From the NCBI RefSeq assembly GCF_014651835.1, contig NZ_BMXQ01000001.1, positions 2,494,801-2,558,800 of the forward strand: 64,000 nucleotides of DNA, read 5' to 3'. Positions 55,703 to 64,000 of this stretch are shown here, piece by piece. The stretch's first letter is position 1, and each line of letters opens with the position of its first letter. Position numbers and translations under genes: made by a program. A model generated the notes under the pieces. The model had not been told where the DNA came from, did no database searches, and saw only the letters and a list, made by a program, of their open reading frames with translations. Source of the stretch: Pigmentiphaga litoralis (lineage in GTDB: Bacteria; Pseudomonadota; Gammaproteobacteria; Burkholderiales; Burkholderiaceae_B).

Positions 55703-56521
55703 ATGGACCTTTCCTTTATTGCCGCCCTGCTCGTGCTTGGCGCCGCCACGGGCTTTGCCGCCGGCCTGCTTGGCATTGGCGGCGGCATGATCATGGTGCC
55801 CTTCCTGACCTTTCTGTTCACGTGGCAGAAGATGCCGGCCGACCTGATCATCCACGCGGCGATCGCCACGTCGATGGCGTCCATCCTGTTCACGTCGGTA
55901 TCCAGCGTCATGGCGCACCAGAAAAAAGGCGCCATCCGCTGGAACATCGTCGGGCAGTTCGCGCCGGGCCTGGTGATCGGTGGCCTGCTGGCCGGCGGCG
56001 CCGTCTTTGCCGTGCTCAAGACCGGGTGGCTGGCCCTGCTCTTTACCTTGTTCGTGGGCTATTCGGCCGTGCAGATGCTGTTGAACAAGAAGCCCAAGCC
56101 CAGCCGCCAAATGCCCGGTGTCGTGGGCACGGCGGCAACCGGCACCGGTATCGGTTTCCTGTCCGGCCTGGTCGGCGCCGGCGGCGGCTTTGTGTCGGTA
56201 CCTTTCATGACCTGGTGCAACGTCCCCCTGCATAACGCCGTGGCAACCTCGGCCGCGCTGGGCTTTCCGATCGCGCTGGCCAATACGGTCGGTTACATCT
56301 GGTCAGGCATGCAGCAGCAGATCACCTACCCCGGCATGTTCGGCTATGTATATTGGCCTGCGCTGCTCGTGCTCATCGTTTCGAGTGTCCTGACCGCGCC
56401 GCTTGGCGCCAACGCGGCCCACAAGCTGCCGGTCGCGACGCTCAAACGTGTGTTCGCCTGGGTCCTGATGGCGCTTGCGCTCTACATGGCCTACAAGGCG
56501 TACACCGCGTTCGCGGTCTGA
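55703..56521 (+). CDS. TauE/SafE-family (TSUP) permease
   Basis: 272 residues with about eight membrane helices: MDLSFIAALLVLGAATGFAAGLLGIGGGMIMVPFLTF and, in the second half, GIGFLSGLVGAGGGFVSVPFM, the twin Gly-rich loops of the TSUP superfamily. It moves an organic or sulfur anion. The ATG at 55703 starts the first helix; the frame is open further back but only through the 6S RNA region. It is not linked to a Bug receptor. Confidence 0.92.
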   Translation: MDLSFIAALLVLGAATGFAAGLLGIGGGMIMVPFLTFLFTWQKMPADLIIHAAIATSMASILFTSVSSVMAHQKKGAIRWNIVGQFAPGLVIGGLLAGGAVFAVLKTGWLALLFTLFVGYSAVQMLLNKKPKPSRQMPGVVGTAATGTGIGFLSGLVGAGGGFVSVPFMTWCNVPLHNAVATSAALGFPIALANTVGYIWSGMQQQITYPGMFGYVYWPALLVLIVSSVLTAPLGANAAHKLPVATLKRVFAWVLMALALYMAYKAYTAFAV

Positions 56522-56596
56522 TCGGCGTCCTATCGTCGCGGGTCATGATCACGCACGTCCGGCGGGCAGTCCCCTGATATTCAAAGGATGATCGTT

Positions 56597-57367
56597 ATGG
56601 CCCGTTTTCTGACTCGTACGGTGTTGTCTGCCGCCCTGTCCACCGCATTGTCCACCGCGGCCCTTACCGGGGCCCTTCTTGCGCCGGGCGTGGCGGCCGC
56701 ACAGACGCCGCCTCCATCGGCGGCAGCCCGTCCGGAACTGCCGCAGCTGTCGCTCGAAGCCGCGGCGTCGAGCGACGTGGCGCAGGACAAGGTCGAAGTC
56801 ACCCTGGCCAAGGAAATCGAAGGCGCCGACCAGGCGCAGCTGTCCGACCAATTGAACAAGGTGCTGGCCTCGACGCTGGCCACGGCCAAGCGCAACACCA
56901 AGGTCGAATCGCGCAGCGGCAACTACCGCGTGTGGGCCAATACCGATCGCAACGGCAAGATCACCGGCTGGCGCGGTCGCGCCGAACTGGTGCTCGAGTC
57001 CAAGGACTTCGTGGCCGCATCGACGTTGGCAGGCGAGTTGAGCCAGGCCATGGCCGTTGCCAACATCAACTTCTCGCTGTCGCGCGAAGCGCGTGAAGCC
57101 GAAGAACAGCGCCTGTTGCAGGAAGCCGCCAAGGCCTTCGGCGTACGTGCGACCAGCGCCGCGCAGGCGTTCGGCTTTGGCAGCTATGCCGTCAAGACCT
57201 TGGATCTGAGCGGCAGCGGCACGGTTTATACGCAGCGCCCCATGATGATGCGTGCAGCGTCTGCCGACGCAAAGATGGCGGAAGCCCTGCCGCTGGAAGC
57301 CGGCAAGGCCACCGTCACGGTGTCGGTGCGTGGCACGGTGGAATTGCTGGGCACGCAGCAACGCTAA
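56597..57367 (+). CDS. SIMPL-domain (DUF541) exported protein
   Basis: 256 residues: signal peptide (VLSAALSTALSTAALTGALLAPGVAAAQ), then LSLEAAASSDVAQDKVEVTLAKEIEGAD and LEAGKATVTVSVRGTVEL, the SIMPL domain (DUF541; YggE-like). Such periplasmic proteins are linked to oxidative-stress tolerance in E. coli. AAGGA sits eight bases before the ATG at 56597, which is preferred to an ATG at 56588. A strong terminator follows. Confidence 0.87.
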   Translation: MARFLTRTVLSAALSTALSTAALTGALLAPGVAAAQTPPPSAAARPELPQLSLEAAASSDVAQDKVEVTLAKEIEGADQAQLSDQLNKVLASTLATAKRNTKVESRSGNYRVWANTDRNGKITGWRGRAELVLESKDFVAASTLAGELSQAMAVANINFSLSREAREAEEQRLLQEAAKAFGVRATSAAQAFGFGSYAVKTLDLSGSGTVYTQRPMMMRAASADAKMAEALPLEAGKATVTVSVRGTVELLGTQQR

Positions 57368-57414
57368 GCCTCGGCGCCGCGCAGTACCCATGATCCGCGA
57401 TCGCTGCGGACATG

Positions 57415-57445
57415 AAAAAAGGCACCGGAACCCCGGTGCCTTTTT
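57415..57445. terminator. Bidirectional terminator
   Basis: Perfect stem GGCACCGG / CCGGTGCC with an AACC loop, flanked by A6 and T5, between the convergent SIMPL and lgt genes. Confidence 0.9.
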
Positions 57446-57519
57446 GTATTCGGGCGGTAGCGGCACAATGCGCCACCGCCCTTCTTCCTGCTCCAGCACC
57501 TTGCCTTCAAACCACGACG

Positions 57520-58311
57520 TCAGACCACAGCGTGCGGACTGCGGCGTGACATATAGAACATGATGGCGCCGATCACCACCATCGGGATCGACAGCCACTG
57601 CCCCATGGTGAAGCCGGCGGCCAGCAGGCCCAGGAAGTTGTCGGGTTCCCGGGTGTACTCGACCAGGAAGCGCGCGACACCATATCCCATCAGGAATACG
57701 GCGCTGATCTGCCCGATGGGCCGCGATTTGCTGGCAAAGCCCCACACCAGCAGGAACAGCAGCAGACCTTCGGCGCCAAATTCATACAGCTGCGACGGGT
57801 GACGCGGGATGTTGTCGCCGGCCTGCGGAAAGATCATGCCCCACGACACGCTGGTGGCCCGGCCCCACAGTTCGCCGTTGATGAAGTTGCCCATGCGGCC
57901 CGCCGCCAGGCCCAACGGCACGAGCGGCGCCACGAAATCACCGATCTCCAGGAAGCGCTTGCCGCGGCTGCGCGCAAACATGGCCATCACGAACAGCACA
58001 CCCAGCAGCCCGCCGTGGAAGGACATGCCGCCCTGCCACACCTCGAAGATTTCCAGCGGATGCGCCAGGTAGTAGCTGGCCTTGTAGAAGATCACATAGC
58101 CCAGCCGCCCGCCAATCACCACGCCGAGCACGCTGTAGAACAGCAGGTCATCCAGATCGCGGTGGGTGAGCGATGTCTTGCCGTGCGAAATGCGCCAGCG
58201 ACCCAGGCCCCACGCAAACAGGAAGGCGAGCAGGTACATCAGCCCATACCAGCGGATCGCGACGGGACCGATGGCAAACGCGATCGGAGAAAATTCAGGA
58301 TGAACCAGCAT
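57520..58311 (-). CDS. lgt: Prolipoprotein diacylglyceryl transferase
   Basis: 263 residues with seven predicted membrane helices. It adds diacylglycerol to the lipobox cysteine of lipoproteins. The motifs HGGLLG and [14 protein letters not shown] are both present, and [27 protein letters not shown] is the usual start. It acts in the inner membrane. Very sure. Confidence 0.97.
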   Translation of the reverse strand: MLVHPEFSPIAFAIGPVAIRWYGLMYLLAFLFAWGLGRWRISHGKTSLTHRDLDDLLFYSVLGVVIGGRLGYVIFYKASYYLAHPLEIFEVWQGGMSFHGGLLGVLFVMAMFARSRGKRFLEIGDFVAPLVPLGLAAGRMGNFINGELWGRATSVSWGMIFPQAGDNIPRHPSQLYEFGAEGLLLFLLVWGFASKSRPIGQISAVFLMGYGVARFLVEYTREPDNFLGLLAAGFTMGQWLSIPMVVIGAIMFYMSRRSPHAVV

Positions 58312-58463
58312 CGACTAGCCTTATAGAGACGGCGGGCGCCGCCGCGTAAAGAATGAGCAGGATGATAACCGCTGCGCGCGACAGGAAAAGGATCGGCGCC
58401 GGGCGATTTGACTCCATCCCACACGTGCGCGAGACTTCGGGCGACACTTTTTCCGGATCGCCC

Positions 58464-58799
58464 ATGCTTCGCCCGTCTGCCGTGCTGTGTGCTTTTCTGC
58501 TTTTCGGTGCGCCTGCGGCGGCGTCCACGGCGGGCGCGGCCGAGATCACCGGCCCGGAACTGGCCAAGGCCCGCGTCTGCCTGGCCTGTCACCAGATCGA
58601 CAGCAAGCGCGTCGGCCCGGCCTGGAAAAGCGTGGCGGCCAAGTACGCCGGCCAGCCGGACGCACAGTCCAGACTGGAAACATCCATCCGGCGGGGGAGC
58701 GCAAACCGGTGGGGCAAGGTGCCGATGCCGGCGCAGAACCACGTGTCCGAAGAGGAGGCCAGGCGGCTGGCGGCCTGGATACTCACCCTCAATAAGTAG
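58464..58799 (+). CDS. Class I cytochrome c (c551/c552-like)
   Basis: 111 residues: signal peptide (AVLCAFLLFGAPAAASTAGA), then one haem-binding site CLACH (Cys39, Cys42, His43) and a distal Met88 (VPMPAQNHVSEEEARRLAAWIL). It is a small periplasmic electron carrier. The ATG at 58464 begins at the signal peptide; a longer frame from 58353 is not supported. It is divergent from lgt. Confidence 0.9.
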   Translation: MLRPSAVLCAFLLFGAPAAASTAGAAEITGPELAKARVCLACHQIDSKRVGPAWKSVAAKYAGQPDAQSRLETSIRRGSANRWGKVPMPAQNHVSEEEARRLAAWILTLNK

Positions 58800-59023
58800 A
58801 AGGCACAGTCCCTCGGGGTCGTTAGTCAACGCTGACCGCGGCAGGGTGTCATCCTGCCTGTAGACCGAGGACTAGGCCGGGCGAGGTGATATAACCTCGC
58901 CAGCATCCCAGCTTCAAACCAGAACCCAGGCAGCCACAGCGCCCACGATCGCGCACTTCGCCAGGATCAAGTCTTGCGACGGTCCGCGGGATCCAGTGGA
59001 TGCGTCGCTCAAAGAGAGGAATC
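58800..59023. other. Gap with two small hairpins
   Basis: About 220 bases before msrA. Two short stems are visible: GGCAGG/CCTGCC (58840-58858) and GGCGAGGT/ACCTCGCC (58880-58901), neither with a clear U run. No gene is supported here. Confidence 0.4.
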
Positions 59024-59572
59024 ATGACGACTCAGAACGAAAAGGCCGTTTTTGGCGGCGGATGTTTTTGGTGTGTCGAAGCCGTATTCCAGCAATTGCA
59101 AGGCGTGAACAAGGTCGAGTCGGGCTACGCAGGCGGCCATGTCGACCGCCCCACCTATCACCAGGTGTGCGAGGGCAATACCGGGCATATCGAAGTGGCT
59201 GAAGTGACCTTCGATCCGTCCGTCATCACCTTCAAGGACTTGCTGGCGGTGTTCTTTGCGTCGCACGATCCGACGACGCTGGACCGCCAGGGCAATGACG
59301 CCGGTCCGCAATACCGGTCCGCCATTTTCTGGCAAACGCCGGAACAGCGCGACGTTGCGCAGGCCTATATGGACGAACTGTCGGCCGCGAACACGTTTGG
59401 CGCCCCTATCGTGACCAAGCTCCTTCCGCCCGCCAAACTCTGGCCCGCCGAGGACTATCACCGGGACTACTTCCTCCGTAATCCTGGCCAGGGCTATTGC
59501 GCGGTCGTGATTGCTCCCAAGGTCACGAAACTGCGCAAGACCTTTGCCGACAAGCTGAAGACGCCGGCCTGA
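59024..59572 (+). CDS. msrA: Peptide-methionine (S)-S-oxide reductase
   Basis: 182 residues. It repairs methionine-S-sulfoxide in proteins. The catalytic motif GCFWC gives Cys14, and GYAGGHVDRPTYHQVCEGNTGHIEVAEVTFDP is the family core. AGAGGAATC precedes the ATG at 59024, which fixes the start over a nearby ATG at 59000. A strong terminator follows. Very sure. Confidence 0.97.
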   Translation: MTTQNEKAVFGGGCFWCVEAVFQQLQGVNKVESGYAGGHVDRPTYHQVCEGNTGHIEVAEVTFDPSVITFKDLLAVFFASHDPTTLDRQGNDAGPQYRSAIFWQTPEQRDVAQAYMDELSAANTFGAPIVTKLLPPAKLWPAEDYHRDYFLRNPGQGYCAVVIAPKVTKLRKTFADKLKTPA

Positions 59573-59606
59573 GCACGGCGGCGGCGAGGCCTCTGGAGCG
59601 ACGCAC

Positions 59607-59646
59607 GAAAAAAGGGCGGGATCACCAAAGTGATCCCGCCCTTTTT
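59607..59646. terminator. Bidirectional terminator
   Basis: Perfect 12-bp stem GGGCGGGATCAC / GTGATCCCGCCC with a CAAA loop, flanked by A6 and T5, between convergent msrA and the amino-acid binding protein gene. Confidence 0.93.
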
Positions 59647-59707
59647 GTTGCCCGCTGACCGGGCCAGGCGGAAAGGCGGACAGACCGCCAGTCCGCCCGC
59701 CGAGGGA

Positions 59708-60850
59708 TCACCGCACCACGGCCAGTTCCGACCGGTCGGCGCCCTTGTAGGTGTACAGCGTCAGTGCACCGTTCTTGATGTCGCCGTTCTTGTCGAAAGT
59801 GATCGGCCCGGTCACACCCTTGTAGCTGATCTTGTACAGCTCGGGGCCGTACTTGGCGGGGTCGGCCGAATTGGCTTTCTTCATGGCTTCGACCATCACC
59901 ATCATGGCGTCGTACACGTAGGGCGCGTACAGCTGGACATCGCCATTGAAGCGCTTCTTGTACTTGGCGCGGAAGGCGTCCATGGTTGTCTTCTGTTCAC
60001 CCGCCACGCCACCTGCTTCGGCGCACACCACCTTGCCGTTGCCGATGGCGTCACCCGCCAGGCGCGACAGCGACGTCGTGCAGATGCCGTCGCCGCCCAT
60101 CAGGTGCGCTTCAATGCCCAGGGCTTTCATCTGGCGCAGCATCGGGCCGGCCACGGCGTCCATCCCGCCAAAGAACACCACGTCAGGCTTGTTGGCCTTC
60201 ATGGAAGTCAGGATGGCCTGGAAGTCGGTGGCCTTGTCGGTGGTGTACTGACGGCTGACGATCTTGCCGCCCGCAGCGGCCGCCGACTTGGCGAATTCTT
60301 CGGCAACGCCCTGGCCGTAGGCCGTGCGATCGTCCACCACCGCAAAATTCTTGGCCTTCAGTTCCTTGACCGCATAGCGGCCCAGGGTGCCGCCCAGCTG
60401 GCCGTCGTTGGCGACCACGCGGAACGTGGTGTCGTAGCCCTGCTTGGTATAGGCGGTGCCGGTGGACGCTGGCGAGATCTGCACGATGCCCGCGTCGTAG
60501 TAGATCTTGGATGCCGGGATCGAGGTGCCGGTGTTCAGGTGACCGATCACGCCGTTGACCTTGGCGTCGACCAGTTTCTGGGCGGCGGCCGTACCCTGCT
60601 TGGGGTCGGACGCATCATCTTCGGCCAGCAGCTCGAACTTCACTTTCTTGCCACCCAGCGTGACGCCCGCGGCATTCAGGTCTTCCACCGCCATGCGCGC
60701 ACTGTTCTCCATATCCTTGCCCAGGTGGGCGATGGGGCCGGTGGTGGGTGCGACGTGCCCGAGCTTGACCACGACTTCCTGGGCGACGGCGCCAAAGGAC
60801 ACCACGGTCAGGCCGGCGGCCAGGGCGAACGGAAGCAAACGAATAGACAT
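59708..60850 (-). CDS. Branched-chain amino acid ABC transporter, binding protein
   Basis: 380 residues: signal peptide (LPFALAAGLTVVSFGAVAQ), then VVKLGHVAPTTGPIAHLGKDMENSARMAVEDLNA and the LivJ/LivK fold (VVANDGQLGGTLGRYAV; LYAPYVYDAMMVMVEAM). It catches Leu/Ile/Val or a similar amino acid. AGGAG precedes the ATG at 60850. The permease and ATPase genes (livHMGF) are not in the window, so it stands alone here. Confidence 0.93.
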   Translation of the reverse strand: MSIRLLPFALAAGLTVVSFGAVAQEVVVKLGHVAPTTGPIAHLGKDMENSARMAVEDLNAAGVTLGGKKVKFELLAEDDASDPKQGTAAAQKLVDAKVNGVIGHLNTGTSIPASKIYYDAGIVQISPASTGTAYTKQGYDTTFRVVANDGQLGGTLGRYAVKELKAKNFAVVDDRTAYGQGVAEEFAKSAAAAGGKIVSRQYTTDKATDFQAILTSMKANKPDVVFFGGMDAVAGPMLRQMKALGIEAHLMGGDGICTTSLSRLAGDAIGNGKVVCAEAGGVAGEQKTTMDAFRAKYKKRFNGDVQLYAPYVYDAMMVMVEAMKKANSADPAKYGPELYKISYKGVTGPITFDKNGDIKNGALTLYTYKGADRSELAVVR

Positions 60851-60945
60851 GGACACTCCTGGGGGTTCGTGCCGCTGGGCCCGCTGCGCCAGCGTACAAT
60901 TTCGCAGCAACAAACATACATGAAAAACCGCACATCAGGGTCGAT

Positions 60946-61959
60946 ATGTCGAGACACTCATGGACACGGCGCGCCCTGCTAAGCGCCGCCGTTGCCACCG
61001 CCTGCGGGGCGCTTGCCCCCGCCTTTGCACAAGCGCCGGCCGCCCCGGCCTGGCCCACCCACCCGCTGCGCTTCATCGTGCCCTATCCGCCCGGCGGTCC
61101 GCTGGATGTCATGGCGCGCGCGCTGGCCGAAAAACTGCGCGTCAGTCTGGGCCAGACCGTGGTTGTTGAAAACAAGCCGGGCGCCGGCGGGAACATCGGC
61201 GCCGACCTGGTCGCCAAGGCCACGCCCGATGGCTACACCCTGGTCATGGGGGCCGTCGCCACGCACGCGATCAACCCCGCCCTGTTCCCGAACATTCCGT
61301 ACGACGCGATCAAGGACTTTGCGCCGATCTCGCTCGTGGCGTCGGTGCCGAACGTGCTGGTGATGAATCCGGCCACCGCCGACAAGCTGGGCGTTCGCAA
61401 CGTGGCCGACCTGCTCGCCTACGCACGCAAGAATCCGGGCAAGCTGAACATGGGGTCGGGCGGCAATGGCAGCGCGGGCCACCTGGCCGGCGAACTGCTC
61501 AAGGCGCGCGCGCAGGTGTTCGCCGCGCACATCCCGTATCCGGGCTCGGTGCCGGCGCAACTTGCGCTATTGAGCGCACAGACCGATTTCATGTTCGACA
61601 ACCTGGCGTCCGCCGCCCCGCTGATCGCATCGGGCAAACTGAAGGCGCTTGCAGTGACCACCGCCGCGCCGTCGCCCTTGCTGCCCGGCGTGCCCACCTT
61701 GATGCAGGCCGGGGTCAAGAACTTTGATCTGGGAACCTGGTTCGGGGTGTTCACCACCGGCCGCACGCCGGCGGCCGTGGTGCACCGCTTGAGCGAGGCG
61801 ACCACGGCCGCCTTGCGCAGCCCCGATCTGCGTCAGCGACTGCAAGCCATGGGATCGGATGCCGAACCCACCACACCCGAGGCCTTCGCGGCGCTGGTCA
61901 AGGCCGATCTGGCCAAGTACGCCGAGATCGTGAAGGTATCGGGCGCGCGGCTCAACTGA
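60946..61959 (+). CDS. Bug/TctC-family solute receptor 5
   Basis: 337 residues. The N-terminus [22 protein letters not shown] carries a twin-arginine-like RR next to the hydrophobic part, so it may be exported by Tat or Sec. The body is typical: [63 protein letters not shown]. The ATG at 60946 has CAGGG upstream. It diverges from the amino-acid binding protein gene. Its 3' end overlaps the LuxR-type gene by eight bases. It lies about 0.7 kb before tctB and could be the receptor for that pair. Confidence 0.92.
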   Translation: MSRHSWTRRALLSAAVATACGALAPAFAQAPAAPAWPTHPLRFIVPYPPGGPLDVMARALAEKLRVSLGQTVVVENKPGAGGNIGADLVAKATPDGYTLVMGAVATHAINPALFPNIPYDAIKDFAPISLVASVPNVLVMNPATADKLGVRNVADLLAYARKNPGKLNMGSGGNGSAGHLAGELLKARAQVFAAHIPYPGSVPAQLALLSAQTDFMFDNLASAAPLIASGKLKALAVTTAAPSPLLPGVPTLMQAGVKNFDLGTWFGVFTTGRTPAAVVHRLSEATTAALRSPDLRQRLQAMGSDAEPTTPEAFAALVKADLAKYAEIVKVSGARLN

Positions 61960-62377
61960 GCCGATGGATGGTGGAGCCGGACTGTGCGCCCAGGCCGCCA
62001 TTGGCGCCACTGCCGCCCGGCCGTGCGGCGGGCGGGACCGGGACGCCGAGGGCAGATGGGGGTGGCCCACCCGACTGCGTCGGCGCCGCCGGTTCGGCCA
62101 GCACGGGCTGCCCCATCGGTGCGCCCATCTTCATTTGTGTCATGAGCCACTCGATATATCGGCTGTGAACGCGCGCGGACAGTTCAACGGCGTTGCGTAC
62201 GCCCAACTTCGCCATCACGCGGGCCCGGTGGACCTCCACCGTACGGGTGGAGATACCCAACCTGTCGGCTATCACCTTGTTGGCGCGGCCTTCGAGCAGC
62301 AAAGCCATCACTTCTCGTTCACGCGGCGTAAGCCGATTGGTCCATTCTTGTTCGCCGGGATAGTTGTGCGCCGCCAT
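61952..62377 (-). CDS. Orphan LuxR/GerE-type regulator
   Basis: 141 residues. One LuxR-type helix-turn-helix ([51 protein letters not shown]) at 16-66, then a Pro/Gly-rich tail with no receiver or autoinducer domain. It binds DNA as a FixJ/NarL-type output without its own sensor. AAGGAAGG precedes the ATG at 62377. It is divergent from tctB, with several palindromes between, so it may control that transporter. Confidence 0.88.
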   Translation of the reverse strand: MAAHNYPGEQEWTNRLTPREREVMALLLEGRANKVIADRLGISTRTVEVHRARVMAKLGVRNAVELSARVHSRYIEWLMTQMKMGAPMGQPVLAEPAAPTQSGGPPPSALGVPVPPAARPGGSGANGGLGAQSGSTIHRLS

Positions 62378-62402
62378 ATTGCCTTCCTTGAACTACGTGA
62401 TC

Positions 62403-62525
62403 GTGTGGCAGATAAGGACTAGCCACACTGGTAAGCCAAGTCTTGCAGGGTTCAAAAGACAGAAAAACTGTCAACACTGACAGGCTCCTGAAAGCGCGCA
62501 CAAGTAGGTGGGATCAAGTTCCCAC
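62403..62525. promoter_or_regulatory. Palindrome cluster between LuxR-type gene and tctB
   Basis: Four dyads: GTGTGGC/GCCACAC (62403-62428), GACAG/CTGTC (62458-62472), CTGTCA/TGACAG (62468-62483, overlapping the former) and GTGGGA/TCCCAC (62508-62525). All arms are exact. They are likely binding sites for one or more regulators. Confidence 0.5.
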
Positions 62526-62644
62526 ATTTCCATCGATTGTCGGGAAAACCCCGAGCAACCGGCGCGAAAATCATCGTTGCGGCACGAATCTCCTGAGCTA
62601 ACATTCGCGGCTTGCTAGTGAAGTCAGATAGGAGCCCACTTCCA

Positions 62645-63109
62645 ATGCGTATTCGGTCACAACAAAACTTCTGGTCCGGGGTGATGTTTCTCGCCATCGG
62701 AATATTCTTCGCCGGTAACGCCGTCGAATATTCCATGGGCACCGCCGCCAAAATGGGGCCTGGCTATTTTCCCTTCTGGCTCGGGGTCATTCTCGCGTTG
62801 CTGGGTGTAGTCATCGGCATTTCCGGTTTGTCCTCGAAGGCACAGGAGACGAAAGTCGAAGGTTGGGACTTTCGTGTCATGTTCCTGGTGCTCGGTTCGG
62901 TCGTCCTCTTCGGCGTCCTGCTGCGTCCTCTCGGTATCTTCGTTTCGATCTTTATCCTCGTCGTGCTCAGTAGCCTCGCCAGCCACGAGTTCAACTGGAA
63001 AGTCGCTGTCATCAACGCACTCTGCCTGGCAGTTTTCGCCTGGGCGGTGTTCGTCAAGGGTCTGGGATTGATTTTCCCGCTTTGGCCAACCTTCCTCGGC
63101 CTGAATTAA
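62645..63109 (+). CDS. tctB: Tripartite tricarboxylate transporter TctB-family subunit
   Basis: 154 residues with four membrane helices: MFLAIGIFFAGNAVEY, FPFWLGVILALLGVVIGISGL, VMFLVLGSVVLFGVLL and AVINALCLAVFAWAVFV. The family motif MGTAAKMGPGYFP sits in the first half. It is the small membrane subunit of a TTT transporter. The ATG at 62645 has AGGAG at a long spacing. It is followed 10 bases later by tctA; the receptor is not immediately adjacent. Confidence 0.9.
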   Translation: MRIRSQQNFWSGVMFLAIGIFFAGNAVEYSMGTAAKMGPGYFPFWLGVILALLGVVIGISGLSSKAQETKVEGWDFRVMFLVLGSVVLFGVLLRPLGIFVSIFILVVLSSLASHEFNWKVAVINALCLAVFAWAVFVKGLGLIFPLWPTFLGLN

Positions 63110-63119
63110 GGAGCCCCGC

Positions 63120-64000
63120 ATGGAATTGTTTGACCACCTTGCGTTGGGTTTTTCCACCGCGCTGTCGTTTCAGAACATCATCTACGCGTTTCTCGGCGCG
63201 TTGATTGGAACGCTGGTTGGCGTGTTGCCTGGCCTGGGCCCCGTGCCCACCATCGCAATGTTGCTGCCCATCACGTACGCACTGCCCCCGATTGCCGGCC
63301 TGATCATGCTTGCCGGTATTTACTACGGCGCGCAGTACGGTGGTTCCACGACTGCCATTCTGGTGAACCTGCCAGGTGAAACGTCGGCTGTGGTGACGTG
63401 TCTGGACGGGTACCAGATGGCCCGTCGAGGACGTGCCGGTCAGGCACTGTCGATCGCGGCACTGGGCTCGTTCTTCGCAGGCTGCGTGGCAACGATCCTG
63501 TTGGCTGCCTTCGCACCTCCGCTGGCTGAAGTGGCATTCCAGTTCGGTCCTGCCGAATACTTCTCGCTGATGTGTCTGGGTCTGGTCGGCGCCGTGGTGC
63601 TGGCATCGGGTTCCCTGACCAAGGCAATCTGCATGATCTTGCTGGGTCTGCTGCTGGGCATGGTCGGTACCGACGTGAACTCGGGTGTTGCCCGCTTCTC
63701 GTTCGGCATTCCGGAACTGACCGACGGTATCGACTTTGCCGCGGTCGCCATGGGCGTGTTCGGTTTCTCTGAAATCATGAACAACGTTCAGCAGAAGGAA
63801 GAGCGCGAAGTTTTCCTTGGAAAGATCAGTCACCTGTATCCCGACTGGTCGGACATCAAGGCGGCTACCGGTCCGGTTCTGCGTGGTACGGCCATCGGTT
63901 CGGCACTGGGCATCCTGCCGGGCGGCGGCGCCGTGATGGCATCGTTCGCGTCCTACACGATCGAAAAGAAGATCGCCAAGCACCCCGAGCTGTTCGGTAC
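63120..64000 (+). CDS. tctA: Tripartite tricarboxylate transporter TctA subunit (partial)
   Basis: The gene runs off the right edge; 293 codons are present of about 500. It begins MELFDHLALGFSTALSFQN after AAGGAG. Membrane segments and the family motifs are clear: GTLVGVLPGLGPVPTIAMLLP, YYGAQYGGSTTAILVNLPGE and GILPGGGAVMASFASY. It is the large sodium-coupled permease subunit that works with TctB and a Bug receptor. Operon with tctB. Confidence 0.95.
   Translation, partial: MELFDHLALGFSTALSFQNIIYAFLGALIGTLVGVLPGLGPVPTIAMLLPITYALPPIAGLIMLAGIYYGAQYGGSTTAILVNLPGETSAVVTCLDGYQMARRGRAGQALSIAALGSFFAGCVATILLAAFAPPLAEVAFQFGPAEYFSLMCLGLVGAVVLASGSLTKAICMILLGLLLGMVGTDVNSGVARFSFGIPELTDGIDFAAVAMGVFGFSEIMNNVQQKEEREVFLGKISHLYPDWSDIKAATGPVLRGTAIGSALGILPGGGAVMASFASYTIEKKIAKHPELFG

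Overview
This 64 kb window looks like ordinary chromosome from a high-GC betaproteobacterium of the Burkholderiales, most likely Alcaligenaceae (Bordetella/Achromobacter/Pigmentiphaga-like). The reasons are GC-rich codon use throughout, five Bug/TctC-type solute receptors plus a tctBA membrane pair, a DUF3460 protein, a zapB-like/zapA pair followed by a 6S RNA of the beta-proteobacterial type, and a 753-residue AdiA-type decarboxylase. No phage, insertion sequence, CRISPR array, rRNA or tRNA was recognised. The genus assignment is inference from gene content.

Layout. 0-4.3 kb: a glycine-zipper lipoprotein, a ferritin-like diiron protein, two PepSY proteins and a response regulator/histidine kinase pair. 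4.3-9.5 kb: ettA, a Bug receptor and a YccS-like FUSC membrane protein. 9.6-14.1 kb: an orphan ParS/MbcA-like protein sitting in a 123-bp element with inverted ends, then thyA, a dienelactone hydrolase, pyruvate kinase and folA. 14.2-20.7 kb: a minus-strand heavy-metal efflux operon (CzcI-like protein, TolC-type outer membrane protein, adaptor, RND pump, PII-like protein). 20.7-24.9 kb: gcvT-gcvH without gcvP, an alpha/beta hydrolase and a LolC/E permease without LolD. 25-30.5 kb: a Bcr/CflA exporter and a GntR-controlled unit of Bug receptor, TSUP permease and amidohydrolase with a perfect 26-bp palindrome. 30.5-35.1 kb: dcd, decarboxylase, BaiN-like flavoprotein and NUDIX hydrolase, the last three joined by one-base stop/start overlaps. 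35.2-37.8 kb: TetR regulator, divergent cupin and a third Bug receptor. 37.9-44.3 kb: a REP-like hairpin region and tamA-tamB. 44.6-49.7 kb: a CorC/HlyC-type CBS protein, a small membrane protein, and a LysR-galD-Bug locus. 49.8-57.4 kb: metG, scpA, panC, zapA, 6S RNA, a TauE/SafE permease and a SIMPL protein. 57.5-64 kb: lgt, a cytochrome c, msrA, a branched-chain amino acid binding protein, a fifth Bug receptor, an orphan LuxR-type regulator, and tctB with the start of tctA running off the right edge.

How it works together. Housekeeping genes for folate and thymidylate synthesis (thyA, folA), dCTP deamination (dcd), pantothenate synthesis (panC), chromosome segregation (scpA), division (zapA), lipoprotein maturation (lgt) and envelope assembly (tamAB, LolC/E) alternate with small regulator-plus-receptor units. 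Those units (GntR/Bug/TSUP/amidohydrolase, TetR/cupin/Bug, LysR/galD/Bug, LuxR/tctBA) look like separately controlled modules for finding and using different organic acids or related molecules. The substrates cannot be read from the sequence.

The least explained signals are the inverted-end element around the ParS-like gene, the perfect GntR palindrome over a start codon, three 8-bp tandem repeats just upstream of the 6S RNA, clustered palindromes between the LuxR-type gene and tctB, and the REP-like hairpin at 37.9 kb.
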